Both the position numbers and the translations under genes were made by a program. A DNA stretch of 64,000 bases from Polaribacter sp. IC066 (GTDB lineage Bacteria > Bacteroidota > Bacteroidia > Flavobacteriales > Flavobacteriaceae), in assembly GCF_007997085.1 (NCBI RefSeq), contig NZ_VORR01000002.1:62001-126000 (forward strand). Direction: 5' to 3'. The notes beneath the pieces were generated by a model, which saw only the letters and a program-made list of their open reading frames with translations, made no database searches and was not told the origin of the DNA. Below are positions 44,154 through 53,693 of this stretch, in pieces; the first letter of the stretch is position 1, and each line of letters opens with the position of its first letter.

Positions 44154-44873
44154 TTACTCTACAATTAAAGTAAACGGAATGCTATATTTTACTCCAACAG
44201 GTTTACCTCTTTGTCTTCCTGGTTTCATTGTTGGTAATTGATTCATCACACTAATTACTTCACTCTTAATTTTTGGGTGAGGAGCTCTTGCTTGAATGTC
44301 AACAATTTTACCGCTTCTATCAATTTTAAAACCAATAAATACTCTTTTTCTTCCTGGTGATAATCCTAACTCATTTGGTAAATCTGCATCAAATTTTCTA
44401 GAAAAATGCTTTTGAACCATTTTACTAAAACATGCTTTTAATTCTGCTTTACTTCCTTTACATCCAGGAAAAACAGGCACATCTTCAATAATCATAAAAC
44501 TTACATCTTCAATTACTTCTTCTGCTTCTGCAACCTCAATAATTTCTTCTACGACTACTGCTTCAGATTCATCTGTTTCTGTAGATTCTATAACAGTTTC
44601 TTCAATTTCTTTTTCGTCCTCAACAACTTCTATTTTTTCTGGAGCTGGTGGTGGTGGAGTTTTTGGTTTTACGGGCTCAATTCTTTCCGTAATCGGAATT
44701 TCTTCTTCCATTTCTGCATTCATATTCAAAACACCTAGGTCTCCATAGGTTTTGTCATATGTCTTTTGTTCTATGGCAACATATGTTACAAAAAGTGCTA
44801 GAACAAGGCCTATTTGCATAAAAATTTTGCTAAAATTTTCTAAATTTGATTTAGGATTTTTCTTAATTTCCAT
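44154..44873 (-). CDS. tonB: Energy transducer TonB
   Basis: A 239-residue protein. One N-terminal transmembrane helix (KIFMQIGLVLALFVTYVAIE) is followed by a proline- and glutamate-rich spacer (VKPKTPPPPAPEKIEVVEDE…). The C-terminal TonB domain contains VFIGFKIDRSGKIVDIQARA and ends PVGVKYSIPFTLIVE. It links the proton-driven ExbB/ExbD motor to outer membrane receptors, such as the two receptors in this window. ExbBD genes are not adjacent. It lies downstream of sprA-gcvH-vanZ on the same strand. Confidence 0.93.
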   Translation of the reverse strand: MEIKKNPKSNLENFSKIFMQIGLVLALFVTYVAIEQKTYDKTYGDLGVLNMNAEMEEEIPITERIEPVKPKTPPPPAPEKIEVVEDEKEIEETVIESTETDESEAVVVEEIIEVAEAEEVIEDVSFMIIEDVPVFPGCKGSKAELKACFSKMVQKHFSRKFDADLPNELGLSPGRKRVFIGFKIDRSGKIVDIQARAPHPKIKSEVISVMNQLPTMKPGRQRGKPVGVKYSIPFTLIVE

Positions 44874-44936
44874 TATAAAGAGTTTTTATAGATTGCTAAT
44901 TTAAATAAATTATTGTTTTAAATGCAACTATGAGCA

Positions 44937-45314
44937 TTAATTAATATTTTTTTTTCTAAAAAATAAATTAAAAACTACTAAAGCTACGACTACACCGAAC
45001 GAATTTGCAAAAACATCTAGATAATCTCCAGTTCTGTAAATGGTAAGCGTACTTTGTAGTATTTCAATTATGATGCCAAAAATAATACAGCTGATGACTA
45101 TGATGTACTTTTTTGCTGGTTTTTTATAAAAGGTAATTAACCAGGTTATTGTGAGTATAAAATAAGCAATGCCATGATATCCTTTGTCTATATTAGCAAC
45201 CTTAATACCTGTATTTGGCATTTTTATGAGGCTTAAACATAGAATACCTATCGAAATAAGGATGGCAATAATAATGATATTATCCTTCAATAAGTTTTTG
45301 ATACGCTTTAGCAT
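44937..45314 (-). CDS. VanZ-family membrane protein
   Basis: A 125-residue protein with four hydrophobic segments and the VanZ signature: NIDKGYHGIAYFILTITWLI, then FGIIIEILQSTLTIYRTGDY and LDVFANSFGVVVA. The start overlaps the 3' end of gcvH by 35 bp, so the two are translationally linked. This gcvH-vanZ pairing is common in Flavobacteriaceae. VanZ-like proteins affect glycopeptide sensitivity in Gram-positives; the role here is unknown. Confidence 0.85.
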   Translation of the reverse strand: MLKRIKNLLKDNIIIIAILISIGILCLSLIKMPNTGIKVANIDKGYHGIAYFILTITWLITFYKKPAKKYIIVISCIIFGIIIEILQSTLTIYRTGDYLDVFANSFGVVVALVVFNLFFRKKNIN

Positions 45315-45660
45315 CTAATAATTTTTCTATTTGTGAACTATCAGAGATGTCTATTTTTATCATCCATCCTTTATTATAAGGGTCTGTGTTTACTAATTCA
45401 GGATCATCTTCTAAAGTGTCATTAAACTCAACGATTTCTCCTGTTAAAGGCATAAATAAATCAGAGACCGTCTTTACAGCTTCTACAGAACCAAAAACGT
45501 CGCCTTCTGTCACAGTATCGTCTAATGTATCTACATCTACATAAACAATATCGCCTAATTCTCCTTGTGCAAAGTCTGTAATGCCTACAGTGGCAATGTT
45601 TCCTTCAATCTTAATCCACTCGTGATCTTTTGTATATTTTAATTCAGCTGGTATGTTCAT
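45280..45660 (-). CDS. gcvH: Glycine cleavage system H protein
   Basis: A 126-residue lipoyl carrier protein. The lipoylated residue is Lys63 in GSVEAVKTVSDLF. KYTKDHEWIKIEGNIATVGI at the N-terminus and EVVNTDPYNKGWMIKI-like sequence near the end are standard. It carries the aminomethyl group between the P, T and L proteins. Those genes are not in the window. It lies 22 bp downstream of sprA. Confidence 0.95.
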   Translation of the reverse strand: MNIPAELKYTKDHEWIKIEGNIATVGITDFAQGELGDIVYVDVDTLDDTVTEGDVFGSVEAVKTVSDLFMPLTGEIVEFNDTLEDDPELVNTDPYNKGWMIKIDISDSSQIEKLLDAKAYQKLIEG

Positions 45661-45682
45661 CTTATTTATTGTTTTTATATTT

Positions 45683-48600
45683 TTAATTTCCTCCTAAGTT
45701 ATAGACTATATTAATACCACCGTTTATGGCTTGCCTTGGAAAAGTGGTAGAGATAGCATATTTCGATGTTTGATGATTATAATAAAAAGAAGCAGTTAAA
45801 CTGCTACTCAATCTATAATCTGCGGTAAATTTAATTGAAAATAATCTTTGACCACCACTAATTTGATTATTATCTTCATCAATATATCTAATTTGTGTTA
45901 AATTATCTCTTAAAGATACATCTGCTCTTAAATTAACATCACCTTTTAAAGTAGTCTTCTTGCCTGTAAAGCGCGTATTCATTTTAACATCTTTAAAAAC
46001 GTATCCTAAACCGAAGATATACTCTGTGCCCGCAATATCTGTTAAGGTACTATTGTTAAAGTTCATGGTTAATGTTCGGTCTCTTTTTATTTCGCCTCTA
46101 AAAGAAAATGAATTCTTCATTTTCATATCTAATTTTATCAACGGCGAAAATTCATCGACCAAAGTTGCACTTGCAATTAACAGTTGTGGTTCGTAATTAT
46201 TGGCGGCATTGGTTGCTGTAAAAGCGGTATCATTGCCATATTGTAAATTATTAGTGAAATTAGAAATAGTGTAAGAAGATCTATAGCCATGAGAAACTAC
46301 AAACGATGAAAAATTCTTTTTAAACCAATCCATTTTCATTAATCCATTATAGCGTAACGTCCAATTCGGAATGGGAATATTTCTAAACAAACCTGTATTT
46401 ACGGTATTTGGGTTTTTACCAGAATAAGCAGCCATAAAAGCAGGTAGTAATACTTGCTGGCTATTTGCGCCAAAGCCAGCCGGATCTACCGTTGGGTTTT
46501 CTGAAGCAAATCTATTGGCAATAACACTCCTATAATCCTTCATTTTCTGAAACAATGCGTCACCATCGGTAAATGCAGTAGAAAACATAGAATGGCTTGA
46601 GCTAAAGTTACCCGTTTCAAAAGAATCTATACCAAAGTCAATAGCACCATTTTCAGTGCCGTCTGCAATAATATCTAATTGTTGCGATAAATCTGAAGTC
46701 TGAATTTTATTGCCTCTTACATCAATGTTTAAATCATTAAAAGGTTTTAAGGTGAACGTGTAATCGAGTTTATTATAATGAGTTCTGCTATAGGTTTTGT
46801 TATAAAAAGCACTTTCATCTTCGTTGGTGGCAGGATCATCGATAAGAGCTCTTGGGCTTACTAACCAACCATTGGTAAGGGCTTGATTTCTAATATCTAC
46901 TTGACTACCAAAAGCAAATGCAGTTGGTGATCCTCCTAAAAAGCCAATTCCTTCGTCATAACCCTGTAAATATTGTCCGTTATTTTCTGAATAACTTATT
47001 TTACCTTGTTTTACAGCTGTAAGAATTTCCCAAGCACCTTTTAAAATCTTTTTACCTATTGGTAGCGGATTCTGTAGTTTTATTCTTGAAACATTTTTTC
47101 CTTTTGCATTTTTACGTTGTGCTTTTGTTAAAAGTAACTTTTCAAAACCAACCTTTTTGTAAATTTTATCAAAAGAAAAAGTAGTGTTTAAATTATGGGT
47201 ATTTGCATTCTGAATTACATTTCCAATTTTTTCTGTAATTGTTTCATCTTGAGATGATACTTGCCAATCAAAATCTGCGGTATATGCATAATCTGCTTGT
47301 ATAAAACTTAAAAAAGAAAATTTATCTAAAGGTATTGCATAAGTTGCATTTAATTTTTGATGGTATTGATTAGGTCTACCAGTATTAAAGAAATTATCAA
47401 AAATTTGCAATTCTTCATCACCCCCAAAAGCATCATAAATGTAATTATTGGTGGCGTTAAAGTTTAGTTGTAATGATTTTGTTAAATCGAAACCTACTGT
47501 ATAATCCCAATCAAATAGAAACCTACGTTGTTTTAATTCTGGTTGATTTGGTAAACCTTCTATTAAGTTTCTAGATTGTTGTTCGTTATAACTTCTATTT
47601 ATTCTAGAATTTAGAGCCAACGTTCTTGGTACAGGGTTAAAATTTAAGTCTTTGATAAATTTCCAGTATTTGCTTTTAAAACTTTCAGAGTTTTTAAAGA
47701 GTTCTATCGATTTAGAATCAAAACTAAAATTATAAGCAGCAGAAGCCATTACATTTTCGTTGATATATTTTTCAATATTGTAATCTCTATGAAATTCTTT
47801 ATTGTGAGAATAAGAAACCGCTAAATTTTCTACATTATAAAAGCGAGGTTTTTTGGTAGTATTAGGGTTTCTATTCTTTTTAACATTGATAAAACTAATG
47901 CTTGTTCTTTTGGTATAATCTCTAGAAAACTCGCTATTCGGGTTTTGTTCTAAAGCAGCTGCTAAAGTAACATCTTGATATTGCGGGTCAAATTTTGGAT
48001 CAATAAATTTTTCACCAATACTATAACTCATGGGCAATTGAATGCCCCAATTTTCAGGAGTTAGTACCTTGCCAAGGTTTATACTTGTAGCAATGTCATA
48101 TTGTTTGGTTTCATCTAAACTACGCTGATTTATACGGTCTTCTACATTACCAAACCCAATAGTTTGCATACTACCAGACACAGATACATTGGCAACATCT
48201 GCAAAATTAGCATCAGCATTCATCACTGCTGCCCAACCCGCATCGTTATCAAAACCAGAGGCGCGTAGTTCGTTAAACCATATTTCTCCACTTTTATTTA
48301 AAGGAGCATTGTTTCGCAAACCAAGTGTTACTGTTCTTAATTGTGCTAATGTAGGGTTTCCTTTTACTCGAATTGTATAAGCCGGCGCTTCACCTGCAAC
48401 AACTGCTGGATATAATTCATTGGGCAATAAGTTAGGGATGCCGTCTCGATCTACTTTTAATTGTCCGAAGGTTTCTAACAACGCATCTAAATTATTTTCT
48501 TCGGGCCAAATGTCAAGCGCGGTAGCGCCGCTTGTAGAAACTTTTAGAGGAACTTCTATTTGATAAAAATTTTCATTTAAGTCGGTACCTAATCTAATAA

Positions 48601-51600
48601 TGGCAGAAAAATCTTCATCACTAACAGGGCCTTCTCCGCTTGGTTGCAGGTGCAAAAACATTTTAAGATTCTTAAAACGTCTTAAATCGATGCTAATATT
48701 TTTAAAAATTGCTCTTGTTTTATTCGGCTCAAGATTGGTTACTTTTAAAGTAACGGACTGTTCGTTTTGCAATTGTACTGAAGTAGTTCCTTGCAAACGC
48801 TCGCGTTCAATACCTGGCGGCTGAATATAGCTGCCATTATTTTGCTCAATACTTACAACGCCAACCTCAAAACTTTCTAATTCTGCCTGATTTAGTTCTC
48901 TATCAGGATTAATTGCAGGATCTATAGTTCTTGTATAACGTCTCCAATCGCCACGGACCAAATCTAATTCTCCGAATCGAATTACAACAGGTATTTTAAA
49001 ATTAGTTAAAAACATCCTTACAAAACGAATGCTGTTAAAGTCAGAGATACCGTTTATGGGCGTTCCGTTTCTAATTGGTACTCTAAATTGATACCATTTA
49101 GATTGCTGTGTATTTCCGTTTTCTAAAGTAACAGTCGTTGTTTTTTCATCAACAATAAAATTTCTTCCTTTTTGTAAATCGTTCTTGTTCATAGAAATTC
49201 TATACTCATAATAACTCTCTACCGTGTTCATGGTTTGATCTCTGTTGATGTCTTCTACGTCTGGATAAGTTGTAGAAGATGTAGGGTAGGCTTCGGTAGA
49301 TTGGTTTAAGGTGGGCGAGTTGCCTTGCGTATTGTTAAAATCTTTGTACCTTTTTAAGATAGATGCATTGATGGCATCTAAAGATCCTCCTCTAAAAAAC
49401 TGAAAGTTATCAGACGCAATATCATTTGGGTTTAAACGGCTAAAATTAATATTCAAGTTTAAAGAGTCAGAAATTCGCTGTAAATTTTGCTGTTCTTCGA
49501 GGTCATTTAAGCCATCAAAGCCAACATCTTGATTGGTTCTTGCCTCGTCTTGCTCACTAAATGCATAAATAATAGAAGGATTTCTAGGAACATCTCCCCA
49601 GATTGTGGAGTTTACATTTACCCCATTTAATTTTAAGCCATCTTCTGGTAAACCGTTTTCGAACATTTTTCGATTATCCTTTACAATATCTTCAGAAATA
49701 TTACCAAGGTTAATGTATAAATCTCCTACTTGACTAGAAACATCATTCGGGTTTATATTTTGTGGTAAGCCTTCTTCTGTAGTAATTGAGTAGTTTTGAT
49801 ACGGATCCATCACCCAAAACTGAATAAATTCAACATTGGCTTGGTCAAAATTATTGGTGTTTAAGGCACGCATAATTCCACCCCAATTTTCTTGGGGATT
49901 CCTGAAAGTTCCGTTATCATTTACATCATTATTCGTTGTATTAAAATTATACGAACCTCGTTCTTCAGGAAAATAAGCCAAATCTAATGTTCTTGCTTGT
50001 ATATTTTGAGTAATATCAAATTGTTGATTTGGGAATAACTCGCCAAAATTTACTTGTCTCGTTTCTGCTCTAGACAATTCGTCTGCATTAATACTTGCTG
50101 GCGTTTGCCCAATTCCGTAAAATATTTGATCAATACTATACCAAGCTAATTTACCTCTTTTATAATTGTAAGATAAATCATTATTTTTGCCATTAAACTT
50201 ATCGTTGATGTCATCATATCTAGGTGTGCTGGCTTCATACCAATCTAATGCAGATAGCAAACTGATGGGTATTTGAGAAGCTTCAAAATCATCTAGATAA
50301 GAAGTTGCAGCGCCAGCAACATCGATACCGTCTGGTGTTCCTGGTAATAAATAAGCCATGTCTGCTCTTATTGATAAATTAGACGGGACATCGGTGTCTA
50401 CAAAAGGTAATTTGTTGGCTAGTTTTGTAAAGTAAGGTACTTCTGTAGCATAATCTATATTAAACCCAAACATGGTGTTATTTATAGGATCTGCACCAAA
50501 ATTAACTTTTGGTGTTAAAGGTCTTTCCATGATATTTAAGACGGTTGCACCCACTACAAAATCTTCAGAAAAGGTATGTTCAACATCAACCCCCATAAAG
50601 GTTTTTCTTTGTTGATTAAAAACAGCGTTATTTTCTGTAGAGACACTTATGGGGGTGCCAGATGCTTGCAAACCTGGATCTATAATTTGCACTCTACCTT
50701 GCTGATAATCTACCACATAATCAACACCTTCTACCAGTTGTCTTCCGCCGGCACTTACTCTAACAGAACCTCTAGGAACATTAAAAGCACCAATAGGAAT
50801 TCCGCTGGCGCTTTCTGATCTAAAATATCCTTTTAAAAAATATTTATCTTTATTTTGAAAGTTATTTTTGATGTTAATTTTTGTGTTTAAATAAAGTTCT
50901 TTAAATATAAATTGCTCATCTACATTGGCATTTAAACCAAGATCATCGGGGTCATTTGGATTTAAAACTAAATCGTTACCAAAAGGTTCTGGTTCTGGAA
51001 AAATAACATATCCGTTTTGAGAATTTACAGTAATGCCTTCTACATAATCGAAGAAACCATCTGCGGTTCTAAACTGACTTTGATCTAATTGATCTAGTTT
51101 CAAAATCTGAATTAAAGGCACATTGGGTATGTTGGCCGTATTTGAGTTTTGTAATACATTAGAGGCAATACCTGTATTATCATCTCTATACAAAATTTCG
51201 AAACGAAAACCGTCTCGCGTTAAAGGAGACGCCCCTAAAGCATAAATGTTCTTCATCATTAAACGCCACGTAGGAAAAGATTCATCTGCACCCGTAGCAG
51301 CATTTTTACGTTTTGTTTGTAAAATTTCTGAGCGTAATAATTTAACCGCTAAATTTTGAGGTGCTTTAATTCCGTCATTAGAAAATTCACCAACTTTAAA
51401 AGATTTTTGGGCACTACCATTTATACTTCCGGCAACGGTATATTCATAAGCAACCGCTAGAACTTCACTATCATTTAACCTCCTATTTAAAGAAATATAA
51501 CCTAATTGAGCGTTTAAACTATATTCATTTGCATCTAACTTTCTTGCGTTTTCTAGAATAGAATAATCTGTACCTTGTTGCATCTGAAAACGATTCTGTA

Positions 51601-52870
51601 ACGTATTATCTACGGTAGAGATATCTCTAATACCGTCTAATACATTTTGCTCATAAATGTTATTCGCATTATTTTGCGGTAAATTATGTTCCCGACCATT
51701 TGAATTGATGCTGATCTGATTCGTGAAATCTGGAACTAAACCCGTATCATCAACAAGATTATTATACGCTGGGTTTTGAGAAGCATTAGATTCACCAAGA
51801 TCTGCCAGCGCTACAATGCTTCTAAAATCTTCTGTGGTTGCGTTTCTATTGGTAATCCAAACTTCAATTCTGGTAATGCTAACTTGGCTGCTGATTAGAG
51901 GATATCGTTTTAACGAATTTGCATAATTATCGATAAAAAATTGCGATAAAAAAAAGTGTCGATCATTATCATAATCTGTAGTTCTTAATTCAAACTCTTG
52001 AATATAGGCGCCAGCTTCTGCCACAACCGTTTTACTTTCAGAGTTTTGTTGAGAAAAAACTGCGGTAACGTTTGTGTTACCAAATTGTAGCTTTGTTTTT
52101 ACACCAAAAAGGCTTTGAGCACCATTAATTAATGAATTTTTAATAGGCATCGCAACGTTACCTGCCTCAATTCCTTGCAGAATATCGTCTTCTGTAGGTG
52201 TAAAATCGATGGTTACTAAATTTTGAAAATCGAACGTAGATTGGGTATCGTAATTTGCTGTAAACTCTAATCGTTCACCAACTTTTGCACGAATACTGGC
52301 GTTTATCTGCTGATCAAAATCAAACACAAAACTACTTCTGTTTTCTTCAGAAATTTGAGGGTTTTCTGTATTCTGATAAATAAAACCAAGTTTTAAATTT
52401 AAATTTCCGGTAGGAGTTACTTTTACAGTATTGCCTCCAAAAATAGATTCAAAAAATTTATTATTTACGTAATATGTTGGTAGCAAGTCTTTTTGTGCAG
52501 CAGCAGAACCTTTCTTTTTACTATTTGTTGCGCTTACTTTATCTTTAAAATATTGTAACATATCTCGTTTTAAACGATATTGCTGATATTCTTTTTGCGT
52601 TAAATAAATAGGTGTTTTGGTTTGATAATCGCCAATTTTCTCAAGAATTACATACCTGTTTAAAACTTTATCAAAAACGATTTCTTTTTCTGCTAAATCA
52701 TCTAAAAAAAGACCTCCTTTTTGGGTGTTATTAAAATCGTACCTTAAATTTAAAGTATCTTTTTTGATTTCTGTAGTATCTTTTTTTTGAGTAGTTTGAG
52801 CGTGCCCTGATAAGTTTACCAACACAGTAAAAAGGACTAATAAAAATGTATTTTTTAATAATCTAGTCAA
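45683..52870 (-). CDS. sprA: SprA, outer membrane translocon of the type IX secretion system
   Basis: A 2395-residue protein beginning at a TTG (52870), directly before a signal peptide (TRLLKNTFLLVLFTVLVNLS then GHAQ). Size, the repeated SprA N-terminal modules, the long beta-barrel pattern and the C-terminal GGINIVYNLGGN identify SprA/Sov. It forms the giant single-chain outer membrane channel for T9SS cargo and is needed for gliding motility. The start is 4 bp after the ruvA stop, and gcvH follows. This order (ruvA-sprA-gcvH) is widely kept in Flavobacteriia. No frameshift was found. Confidence 0.96.
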   Translation of the reverse strand: MTRLLKNTFLLVLFTVLVNLSGHAQTTQKKDTTEIKKDTLNLRYDFNNTQKGGLFLDDLAEKEIVFDKVLNRYVILEKIGDYQTKTPIYLTQKEYQQYRLKRDMLQYFKDKVSATNSKKKGSAAAQKDLLPTYYVNNKFFESIFGGNTVKVTPTGNLNLKLGFIYQNTENPQISEENRSSFVFDFDQQINASIRAKVGERLEFTANYDTQSTFDFQNLVTIDFTPTEDDILQGIEAGNVAMPIKNSLINGAQSLFGVKTKLQFGNTNVTAVFSQQNSESKTVVAEAGAYIQEFELRTTDYDNDRHFFLSQFFIDNYANSLKRYPLISSQVSITRIEVWITNRNATTEDFRSIVALADLGESNASQNPAYNNLVDDTGLVPDFTNQISINSNGREHNLPQNNANNIYEQNVLDGIRDISTVDNTLQNRFQMQQGTDYSILENARKLDANEYSLNAQLGYISLNRRLNDSEVLAVAYEYTVAGSINGSAQKSFKVGEFSNDGIKAPQNLAVKLLRSEILQTKRKNAATGADESFPTWRLMMKNIYALGASPLTRDGFRFEILYRDDNTGIASNVLQNSNTANIPNVPLIQILKLDQLDQSQFRTADGFFDYVEGITVNSQNGYVIFPEPEPFGNDLVLNPNDPDDLGLNANVDEQFIFKELYLNTKINIKNNFQNKDKYFLKGYFRSESASGIPIGAFNVPRGSVRVSAGGRQLVEGVDYVVDYQQGRVQIIDPGLQASGTPISVSTENNAVFNQQRKTFMGVDVEHTFSEDFVVGATVLNIMERPLTPKVNFGADPINNTMFGFNIDYATEVPYFTKLANKLPFVDTDVPSNLSIRADMAYLLPGTPDGIDVAGAATSYLDDFEASQIPISLLSALDWYEASTPRYDDINDKFNGKNNDLSYNYKRGKLAWYSIDQIFYGIGQTPASINADELSRAETRQVNFGELFPNQQFDITQNIQARTLDLAYFPEERGSYNFNTTNNDVNDNGTFRNPQENWGGIMRALNTNNFDQANVEFIQFWVMDPYQNYSITTEEGLPQNINPNDVSSQVGDLYINLGNISEDIVKDNRKMFENGLPEDGLKLNGVNVNSTIWGDVPRNPSIIYAFSEQDEARTNQDVGFDGLNDLEEQQNLQRISDSLNLNINFSRLNPNDIASDNFQFFRGGSLDAINASILKRYKDFNNTQGNSPTLNQSTEAYPTSSTTYPDVEDINRDQTMNTVESYYEYRISMNKNDLQKGRNFIVDEKTTTVTLENGNTQQSKWYQFRVPIRNGTPINGISDFNSIRFVRMFLTNFKIPVVIRFGELDLVRGDWRRYTRTIDPAINPDRELNQAELESFEVGVVSIEQNNGSYIQPPGIERERLQGTTSVQLQNEQSVTLKVTNLEPNKTRAIFKNISIDLRRFKNLKMFLHLQPSGEGPVSDEDFSAIIRLGTDLNENFYQIEVPLKVSTSGATALDIWPEENNLDALLETFGQLKVDRDGIPNLLPNELYPAVVAGEAPAYTIRVKGNPTLAQLRTVTLGLRNNAPLNKSGEIWFNELRASGFDNDAGWAAVMNADANFADVANVSVSGSMQTIGFGNVEDRINQRSLDETKQYDIATSINLGKVLTPENWGIQLPMSYSIGEKFIDPKFDPQYQDVTLAAALEQNPNSEFSRDYTKRTSISFINVKKNRNPNTTKKPRFYNVENLAVSYSHNKEFHRDYNIEKYINENVMASAAYNFSFDSKSIELFKNSESFKSKYWKFIKDLNFNPVPRTLALNSRINRSYNEQQSRNLIEGLPNQPELKQRRFLFDWDYTVGFDLTKSLQLNFNATNNYIYDAFGGDEELQIFDNFFNTGRPNQYHQKLNATYAIPLDKFSFLSFIQADYAYTADFDWQVSSQDETITEKIGNVIQNANTHNLNTTFSFDKIYKKVGFEKLLLTKAQRKNAKGKNVSRIKLQNPLPIGKKILKGAWEILTAVKQGKISYSENNGQYLQGYDEGIGFLGGSPTAFAFGSQVDIRNQALTNGWLVSPRALIDDPATNEDESAFYNKTYSRTHYNKLDYTFTLKPFNDLNIDVRGNKIQTSDLSQQLDIIADGTENGAIDFGIDSFETGNFSSSHSMFSTAFTDGDALFQKMKDYRSVIANRFASENPTVDPAGFGANSQQVLLPAFMAAYSGKNPNTVNTGLFRNIPIPNWTLRYNGLMKMDWFKKNFSSFVVSHGYRSSYTISNFTNNLQYGNDTAFTATNAANNYEPQLLIASATLVDEFSPLIKLDMKMKNSFSFRGEIKRDRTLTMNFNNSTLTDIAGTEYIFGLGYVFKDVKMNTRFTGKKTTLKGDVNLRADVSLRDNLTQIRYIDEDNNQISGGQRLFSIKFTADYRLSSSLTASFYYNHQTSKYAISTTFPRQAINGGINIVYNLGGN

Positions 52871-52874
52871 TGGA

Positions 52875-53456
52875 TTATAATTTTTTTAAAGCTAGTTTTA
52901 TGATTTGTTCTACAGAGGCATCAGCATTTTCTTTTAGTATAGCATTTACAATTTTGTCTGATTGTCTTCTATTAAAACCTAAAACTTCTAAAGCAGATAA
53001 CGCTTCATCTTTATTAGTATTGCTTTTTGCAAAAGAAATTTCATCAATATTATAGGTTTTTAAAATTTTATCCTTTAAATCTACAATAACGCGTTGTGCT
53101 GTTTTTATACCAATTCCTTTTACAGACTGAATTAGCGTTACATTTTCTGATGCAATAGCATTCTGTATTTCTTCTGAAGTCATAGAAGACAGCATGGTTC
53201 TGGCAATACTGGGACCAACACCAGAAACCGAAATTAATAATTTAAAAATTTCTCTTTCTGTTTTGTTGATAAAGCCAAATAAGGTGTGTGCATCTTCTCT
53301 GATGGATAAATGCGTGAATAAAACTACGTTTTCATCCGCAGGTAAACTAGAAAAGGTATTTAAAGAAATGTGCAACAAATAGCCAACACCATTGCAGTCT
53401 ACTACGACCTCTGTCGGACTTTTTTCTACCAATCTACCTCTAACTTGTGTAATCAT
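52875..53456 (-). CDS. ruvA: Holliday junction branch migration protein RuvA
   Basis: A 193-residue protein. N-terminal OB domain: MITQVRGRLVEKSPTEVVVD and GVGYLLHISLNTFSSL. Two helix-hairpin-helix motifs follow (LISVSGVGPSIARTML and LIQSVKGIGIKTAQRVIVDL). The C-terminal domain III contacts RuvB. It binds four-way junctions in recombination repair. It is coupled to sprA downstream. Confidence 0.96.
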   Translation of the reverse strand: MITQVRGRLVEKSPTEVVVDCNGVGYLLHISLNTFSSLPADENVVLFTHLSIREDAHTLFGFINKTEREIFKLLISVSGVGPSIARTMLSSMTSEEIQNAIASENVTLIQSVKGIGIKTAQRVIVDLKDKILKTYNIDEISFAKSNTNKDEALSALEVLGFNRRQSDKIVNAILKENADASVEQIIKLALKKL

Positions 53457-53693
53457 CTTTTGTTTTTCTAGGCGCCTAATGTAATAATTTATTTTAGGTT
53501 TTTTGTATTCAACATTATAAATGTTAGAGAAAAGATGTGTGAAAAAAGAATTTAGTAATTAGAGGTAAGAAGAAAGAGTATAGAAAACAGATGATAAATT
53601 TATGAATTATTTTTATTTAATCTACTTCTCTACACTCTTTAGTTTTGTCTCTTGTATCTAAAATTTTTAGTCTAAACCTATAAGTTTTAACCT